Below are positions 59,389 to 64,000 of a DNA stretch of 64,000 nt, in pieces; within the stretch, counting starts at the first letter, position 1; the number at the start of each line of letters is the position of its first letter. The translations under genes were made by a program, and so were the position numbers. The notes under the pieces are model-generated. The model did no database searches, was not told the origin of the DNA, and saw only the letters and a program-made list of their open reading frames with translations. The stretch is from Lawsonella clevelandensis (lineage in GTDB: Bacteria > Actinomycetota > Actinomycetes > Mycobacteriales > Mycobacteriaceae), in NCBI RefSeq assembly GCF_001293125.1, contig NZ_CP009312.1, positions 248,001-312,000 on the forward strand. Direction: 5' to 3'.

Positions 59389-60897
59389 TTACGAGCAGAT
59401 CTCAATGACGATCTCACGCACGCGCGCAGCATCTGCTTGCCCACGCGTCGCCTTCATCACTGCACCGATGATGGCGCCTGCTGCCTGTACCTTTCCATCG
59501 CGGATCTTATCTGCTACATCAGGCTGAGCGGCCAGGGCCTCTTCCACTGCAGTCCGTAGTGCAGAGTCATCGGAGACAACTGCCAGCCCGCGCTTCTCGA
59601 CGATATCGGCGGGGTCTCCCTCTCCATCGAGAACCCCATCGACAACCTGCCGGGCAAGCTTATTGGTGAGCTTCCCTTCCGACACCATACTGATGACCTC
59701 AGCCACCTGTCGGGGAATAATCGGGAGCGCTTCCAGCTCCACACCGCGATTATTGGCCTGCTGAGTCAGATAAGACACCCACCAGTTACGTGCCTCTGCG
59801 GAGGGTGCACCTGCCTCGACGGTATCAGCGACGAGATCTATTGCTCCGGTGTTGACGAGATCGCGCAACTCTTCGTCAGAAAGCTTCCACTCTTCCTGGA
59901 GACGGGCTCGCCGTACCCAGGGAAGTTCTGGCAGCGTAGCGCGGATCTCTTCAACCCGCTCACGAGATACAACAACCGGAGCAAGATCTGGGTCGTTGAA
60001 GTAGCGGTAATCGGCAGATGTCTCTTTGGGCCGTCCCGCCGCGGTGGTACCCGTGGTCTCGAGGAAGTGACGCGTCTCGAGCCTGATCTCTCCGCCTTCC
60101 TCAAGAACAGCGGCCTGCCGGCACATCTCGTAGCGCACCGCGGTCTCGATGGATTTGAGGGTGTTGACATTCTTGGTTTCGGTACGAGTACCGTACTCGG
60201 TCGTCCCCACGGGGCGGAGCGAAAGGTTGACGTCGGCACGCATTGAACCCTGCGCCATATTGACGTCGGAGACTTTGAGGGAACGAATAACATCGCGGAG
60301 CGCCGTCACGTAGGCACGGGCAACTTCTGGGGCCCGCTCCCCCGCTCCTTCAATCGGCTTCGTCACGATTTCGATGAGTGGGACACCTGCACGGTTGATG
60401 TCGAGGAGCGAGTGGGTAGCGCCGTTGATGCGACCAGTTTCGCCACCTATGTGAGTGAGTTTTCCCGTGTCCTCCTCCATGTGGGCGCGCTCGATGTCAA
60501 CACGGAAGGGAGTGCCATCTGCAAGCTCGAATTCCAGGTAACCATCGAAGGCGATGGGTTCGTCGTACTGGCTGATCTGGTAGTTCTTCGGCTGGTCGGG
60601 GTAGAAATAGTTCTTCCGGGCGAAACGTGAATAGGGAGCAATTTTGCAGTTGAGGGCCAGGCCGATCTTAATGGCCCAATCGACTGCTTGCTGGTTGACG
60701 ACAGGCAGTGCGCCCGGTAGCCCCATGCAGGTGGGGCTGACATGGGTATTGGGTTCTGCACCGAACGCAGTGGGGCTATTACAGAACATCTTGGTCTCTG
60801 TAGAGAGTTCTACGTGGACTTCCAATCCCATGACGGGATCGTACTTCGCAATTACCTCGTCGAAGTCGAGGATGTCATCTACACGGGCGCTAGTCAT
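59389..60897 (-). CDS. gatB: Asp/Glu-tRNA amidotransferase subunit B
   Basis: GatB binds the misacylated tRNA and activates its carboxyl for amidation with ammonia from GatA. Motifs are [51 protein letters not shown] and [11 protein letters not shown]. The YqeY-like tail domain is at the C-terminus ([19 protein letters not shown]). It has 502 residues. The ATG overlaps the TGA of a preceding open frame (ATGA). Confidence 0.97.
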   Translation of the reverse strand: MTSARVDDILDFDEVIAKYDPVMGLEVHVELSTETKMFCNSPTAFGAEPNTHVSPTCMGLPGALPVVNQQAVDWAIKIGLALNCKIAPYSRFARKNYFYPDQPKNYQISQYDEPIAFDGYLEFELADGTPFRVDIERAHMEEDTGKLTHIGGETGRINGATHSLLDINRAGVPLIEIVTKPIEGAGERAPEVARAYVTALRDVIRSLKVSDVNMAQGSMRADVNLSLRPVGTTEYGTRTETKNVNTLKSIETAVRYEMCRQAAVLEEGGEIRLETRHFLETTGTTAAGRPKETSADYRYFNDPDLAPVVVSRERVEEIRATLPELPWVRRARLQEEWKLSDEELRDLVNTGAIDLVADTVEAGAPSAEARNWWVSYLTQQANNRGVELEALPIIPRQVAEVISMVSEGKLTNKLARQVVDGVLDGEGDPADIVEKRGLAVVSDDSALRTAVEEALAAQPDVADKIRDGKVQAAGAIIGAVMKATRGQADAARVREIVIEICS

Positions 60898-61092
60898 GCT
60901 TTCCAGTTTAGGTGAGGGGGACGGTTATTGCAGTATCGGCCCAACACTTCGTTCTTGGCCAATGCGGCCAGGAACATCAGTGCCGAGCCAATACCCACTG
61001 TGGAGAGGATAAAAAGGAAAGTGCGGCCGATAAACCCTGCTTCTACCGATGGGAAACGGCGAAGAGTGTGGGCGCTCCCTGTCAGTCTGGCA
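60894..61092 (-). other. Open frame coupled to gatB with one membrane segment and no clear start
   Basis: Between the pfkA stop and gatB one minus-strand frame stays open and ends in a TGA overlapping the gatB ATG. It encodes LTGSAHTLRRFPSVEAGFIG then RTFLFILSTVGIGSALMFLA, and ends [17 protein letters not shown] membrane helix is evident. There is no ATG, GTG or TTG at its natural start; candidates are CTG about 61079, a GTG within the helix, or a frame entering from pfkA by +1 shift. It may be a small membrane protein, a decayed gene, or chance. Confidence 0.4.
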
Positions 61093-62133
61093 TTATCCGA
61101 AGAGGGCTTCCATTTCCTTGTAACGGTCCATCGGAACCTTCTTGGAATGGCCGACAGCGTCGTCGAGGGAGATTCGTTCGATGCGGTCATTGCGCACAGC
61201 AACCACCTTGCCGAAGTCTCCTTCGGCGACGGCGTGCACGGCATTCACACCAAAACGAGTACCGAGAACACGGTCAAAGGCAGTGGGGGTACCGCCACGC
61301 TGGATGTGGCCCAGCACGGTAGTCCGGATGTCGCGGTCATTTAGACGGCTACGGAGTTCGTCACCGAGCTGCTGTGCAACACCGGTGTAGATTTCGTGGC
61401 CGAACTTGTCGATGCCACCGGAGCGCATCTCCATGGTGCCTTCCTTGGGGAGTGCTCCCTCGGCGACGACGCAGATGGCGTACGACTCGCCCATTTGGAA
61501 GCGACGCTCCATGAGCTTGGCGATGTGGTTCACGTCGAAGGGAACTTCCGGAATGACGACCATGTGGGCACCACCGGCCATGCCGGCCTGCAGGGCGATC
61601 CACCCGGCGTTGCGTCCCATCACCTCCACCAGCATGACGCGCTGGTGGGATTCTGCGGTGGTGTGGAGACGGTCAATGGCATCAGTAGCGATGGAAACCG
61701 CGGTGTCAAAGCCGAAGGTGTAGTCAGTGTTGGCGACATCGTTGTCGATCGTCTTAGGAACGCCAACGACATTGATACCGTTTTCCATAAGCCAGCGGCC
61801 ACCGCGCAGAGTACCGTCGCCACCGATGGGGATAACGGCGTCGATCTCATTGTCGGCAAGGGTGGCCTTAATATCATCCAGGCGAGATTCCAGCTCGTAC
61901 GGATTCATACGGCCAGTGCCCAGAATGGTGCCGCCTTGGCCGAGAATCTTGTCGATACTTTCGTTGTCGTAGAGCTGCACGCGGAGGTTGTTCACCAGAC
62001 CGTTCCATCCGTCTTGGAAACCCACCACCGTAGCGTCATAGCAGCTGTTAGCAGTACGAACGACGCCACGAATAACTGCGTTCAGACCGGGGCAGTCACC
62101 GCCGGCGGTCAGTACGCCAATTCGAAGACCCAT
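61093..62133 (-). CDS. pfkA: 6-phosphofructokinase
   Basis: Pfk phosphorylates fructose 6-phosphate, the committing step of glycolysis. Motifs are [27 protein letters not shown] (Gly after GGD points to ATP rather than PPi), PKTIDNDV with the catalytic Asp, [12 protein letters not shown] and [10 protein letters not shown]. It has 346 residues. It lies between gatA and gatB, as in mycobacteria. Shine-Dalgarno AGAAGGAT; a 16-bp palindrome lies just upstream. Confidence 0.96.
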   Translation of the reverse strand: MGLRIGVLTAGGDCPGLNAVIRGVVRTANSCYDATVVGFQDGWNGLVNNLRVQLYDNESIDKILGQGGTILGTGRMNPYELESRLDDIKATLADNEIDAVIPIGGDGTLRGGRWLMENGINVVGVPKTIDNDVANTDYTFGFDTAVSIATDAIDRLHTTAESHQRVMLVEVMGRNAGWIALQAGMAGGAHMVVIPEVPFDVNHIAKLMERRFQMGESYAICVVAEGALPKEGTMEMRSGGIDKFGHEIYTGVAQQLGDELRSRLNDRDIRTTVLGHIQRGGTPTAFDRVLGTRFGVNAVHAVAEGDFGKVVAVRNDRIERISLDDAVGHSKKVPMDRYKEMEALFG

Positions 62134-62154
62134 GTGACTAATCCTTCTCTATCG

Positions 62155-62170
62155 CTTTTCCTAGGAAAAG
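62155..62170. promoter_or_regulatory. Perfect 16-bp palindrome upstream of pfkA
   Basis: CTTTTCCTAGGAAAAG, 21 bp before the pfkA start. A TACACT -10-like element on the minus strand at 62184-62189 would start transcription just before it, so it would lie at the 5' end of the mRNA or act as an operator. Confidence 0.4.
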
Positions 62171-62281
62171 TGCTTCTAGATGCAGTGTACCGGCAGAAAC
62201 TCAAAGACACTTAAACGATCCAGCAACAGGTACAACTAACCTACCGCAGCTTCAGCGGTTATGTAACCAGGCTACGCTGAA

Positions 62282-62321
62282 ATCCTCCCCTTCGCCCCGG
62301 TTTCCCGGGTGGGGGGAGGAT
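62282..62321 (-). terminator. Terminator after gatA
   Basis: Arms ATCCTCCCC / GGGGAGGAT with inner GC pairing, TTTC following on the minus strand, 34 nt after the gatA stop. It separates gatCA from pfkA. Confidence 0.75.
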
Positions 62322-62355
62322 CTCTTAGCGACTTCTCAATCTCTCTACCAGCAGA

Positions 62356-63858
62356 TTACTCGCCGATCGGACCACGCGCCTTTTCAAAAGCGGCACCCAC
62401 CCGGTAAAGACGAGCATCTTCCAATGCGGGTGCCATAATCTGCAGGCCAACCGGCATACCGGAATCCGAGGCCACTCCTGCTGGCACGGACATGCCACAC
62501 ATTCCTGCCAGATTCAAGGGCAGCGTGTAGAGGTCGAAGAGATACATAGAAACAGGATCGTCCACGCGCTCACCCAATTTGAAGGCAGTCTGCGGGGTAG
62601 TCGGAGAGATAAGCACATCGACCTTCTCATACGCCTTTTGGAAATCCTGGGCAATGAGAGTACGCACCTTTTGCGCTTGGCCGTAGTACGCATCGTAATA
62701 GCCGGCAGACAGGGCATAGGTGCCAATAATGATACGGCGCTTCACTTCCTTACCGAAGCCGGCTGCACGGGTCAGCGACATGACCTCTTCCGCTGAATGG
62801 CTACCATCGTCACCCACCCGCAAGCCGTACCGCATTCCGTCAAAGCGTGCCAGATTGGACGAGACCTCAGACGGCAGAATGAGGTAGTAGGCGGCCAACG
62901 CGTGCGGGAAGTTGGGGCATGAAACCTCAACGATTTCTGCCCCCAGCCCCTCCAGAGTTTCCACTGCATTCTGGAAAGACTCCGCGACACCCGGCTGACA
63001 CCCCTCATCTGTAAGGAATTCCTTGATGACGCCAACCTTCACCTCAGAGAGGTCCTTCTCCTGACCCTCCACTGCAGCACTCACCATGTCGGGAATCTCT
63101 ACTGCCAGAGAAGTTGAGTCGTGCTCGTCATGGCCCGCAATAATGTTGTGCAGCATAGCCGTATCCAGCACGGTACGCGCACACGGTCCCCCTTGATCGA
63201 GGGAAGAAGCGCAGGCCACCAGACCGTAACGAGAAACAGTGCCGTACGTCGGCTTCACTCCCACCGTAGCGGTAAGAGCGGCAGGCTGGCGGATGGAACC
63301 ACCCGTGTCCGTCCCGATCGCCAGCGGAGCTTCATAGGACGCCAGTGCGGCTGCTGAACCACCGCCGGAACCACCCGGCGTACGCTCTTTGTCCCACGGG
63401 TTGAAGGTCGGCCCGAAAGCAGAGTTCTCCGTGGAGGAGCCCATGGCGAACTCATCCATATTGGTCTTGCCGAGAATCGGAATGCCGGCTTCCCGCAGTT
63501 TCCTCGTGACAGTAGCATCATACTGCGGCACATACCCCTCCAAGATTTTGGAGGCACAGGTTGTCGGAGCATCCGTCGTGGTGAACACATCCTTCAAAGC
63601 GATGGGTACACCGGCTAACGGGGAGGCTGGGCCTTTACCCGCCGCAATGTCCTCATCGACCTGTCGGGCGGTCGCCAAAGCGTCCTCTGCGCCGACGTGT
63701 AGGAAAGCGTGGAGATCCCCGTCTACCTCAGCAATACGGTCGAGGAATGCTTGCGTCACCGCCACCGAAGTCAGCTCACCAGAGTGGATACGCTGGGCCA
63801 AAGTGTAGGCATCCAGAGACAAGATGGAATCTGCCGGAACAGTACGAAGAGCGGTCAT
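62356..63858 (-). CDS. gatA: Asp/Glu-tRNA amidotransferase subunit A
   Basis: GatA hydrolyses glutamine to supply ammonia to GatB. The ATG at 63856-63858 ([20 protein letters not shown]) follows GGAGGGGAG inside the gatC end. The amidase-signature triad is Lys in VPIALKDVF, Ser in [11 protein letters not shown] and Ser in [12 protein letters not shown]. It has 500 residues. The gap from gatC is 5 nt. Confidence 0.97.
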   Translation of the reverse strand: MTALRTVPADSILSLDAYTLAQRIHSGELTSVAVTQAFLDRIAEVDGDLHAFLHVGAEDALATARQVDEDIAAGKGPASPLAGVPIALKDVFTTTDAPTTCASKILEGYVPQYDATVTRKLREAGIPILGKTNMDEFAMGSSTENSAFGPTFNPWDKERTPGGSGGGSAAALASYEAPLAIGTDTGGSIRQPAALTATVGVKPTYGTVSRYGLVACASSLDQGGPCARTVLDTAMLHNIIAGHDEHDSTSLAVEIPDMVSAAVEGQEKDLSEVKVGVIKEFLTDEGCQPGVAESFQNAVETLEGLGAEIVEVSCPNFPHALAAYYLILPSEVSSNLARFDGMRYGLRVGDDGSHSAEEVMSLTRAAGFGKEVKRRIIIGTYALSAGYYDAYYGQAQKVRTLIAQDFQKAYEKVDVLISPTTPQTAFKLGERVDDPVSMYLFDLYTLPLNLAGMCGMSVPAGVASDSGMPVGLQIMAPALEDARLYRVGAAFEKARGPIGE

Positions 63859-63863
63859 GTGGG

Positions 63864-64000
63864 TTACTCCCCTCCTTCGCCCAGAATCTGGGGAACAACG
63901 ATACGGCCATCTTCGACCTCGGGTGCTTGGCTCAACACTTCCTCTTGGGAAAGGCACGGCTTAATGACGTCCTCATGGGTGACATTGTGGATGGCCACAG
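63864..64000 (-). CDS. gatC: Asp/Glu-tRNA amidotransferase subunit C, C-terminal part (cut by window edge)
   Basis: The last 45 codons are visible: [20 protein letters not shown], then [20 protein letters not shown] and EGGE. This is the usual GatC C-terminus (D-V-x-P-L-x-x-E-x-L-x-x-AP-E-xx-G-xx-VP-x-IL). GatC stabilises the GatAB complex. The start lies beyond position 64000. Confidence 0.93.
   Translation of the reverse strand, partial: VAIHNVTHEDVIKPCLSQEEVLSQAPEVEDGRIVVPQILGEGGE

Overview
The window is core chromosome of an actinobacterium of the Mycobacteriales (Corynebacteriales). Most genes are on the minus strand. Gene order follows, in compressed form, the Mycobacterium tuberculosis segment from map through gatC (about Rv2861c to Rv3012c): map-ispG-rip1-dxr, rlmN, cdsA-frr-pyrH, tsf-rpsB, an M23 protein, xerC, dprA-comM-yraN-DUF2469-rnhB-lepB-rplS, trmD-rimM-khpA-rpsP, ffh, ftsY, acyP-smc-mutM-rnc-DUF177-sepIVA, coaD-rsmD, recG-ung-thiL-ddl, mutT1, hupB-leuDC/ltbR, gltX, leuB-serA-ilvCNB, gatB-pfkA-gatA-gatC. 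Lineage markers are SepIVA, DUF2469, HupB with a lysine-rich tail, the LtbR/leuCD divergon and a corynebacterial-type ilvB leader peptide. Base composition is moderately GC-rich, lower than in most mycobacteria. A small-genome member such as Lawsonella would fit, but that is a guess.

Layout. 1-5.3 kb: methionine aminopeptidase, two MEP isoprenoid enzymes, the site-2 protease and RlmN. 5.3-10.1 kb: phospholipid precursor synthesis, ribosome recycling, UMP kinase and the tsf-rpsB operon behind a 380-bp structured leader. 10.5-16.7 kb: a secreted M23 protein, XerC, a ferrochelatase of proteobacterial type (the most foreign-looking gene here), and the DNA-uptake genes dprA-comM-yraN. 16.4-25.3 kb: rnhB, lepB, ribosomal proteins, tRNA/rRNA maturation, and the SRP pair ffh/ftsY. 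25.4-33.1 kb: a small GIY-YIG-like protein, acylphosphatase, SMC, MutM, RNase III and SepIVA. 33.2-41.7 kb: CoaD, RsmD, a biotinyl-like carrier, RecG, Ung, ThiL, Ddl, MutT1 and HupB. 42-58 kb: branched-chain amino acid and serine synthesis (leuCD, leuB, serA, ilvC, ilvBN, ilvD), with two tRNA genes, gltX, a cold-shock protein and an isochorismate synthase between. 58-64 kb: a DoxX membrane protein and the gatC-gatA-pfkA-gatB cluster.

How the parts fit. gltX, tRNA-Glu, tRNA-Gln and gatCAB together give the indirect route to Gln-tRNA(Gln). The ilvBNC operon carries a leader peptide (MLHLLVSVHIRGRRLR) read from an apparently leaderless start, then an intrinsic terminator and an alternative pairing, which is a complete attenuation device. 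ltbR also looks leaderless, and an iron-box-like palindrome lies between it and leuCD. Strong bidirectional terminators separate the convergent pairs (SDR/ffh, ltbR/csp, ilvD/doxX).

No transposase, prophage, CRISPR array, rRNA operon or defence island was seen. The items most worth a second look are the foreign-type ferrochelatase, the ilvB attenuator, the ltbR/leuC regulatory region, an open frame coupled to gatB that lacks a good start codon, and several perfect palindromes near promoters.
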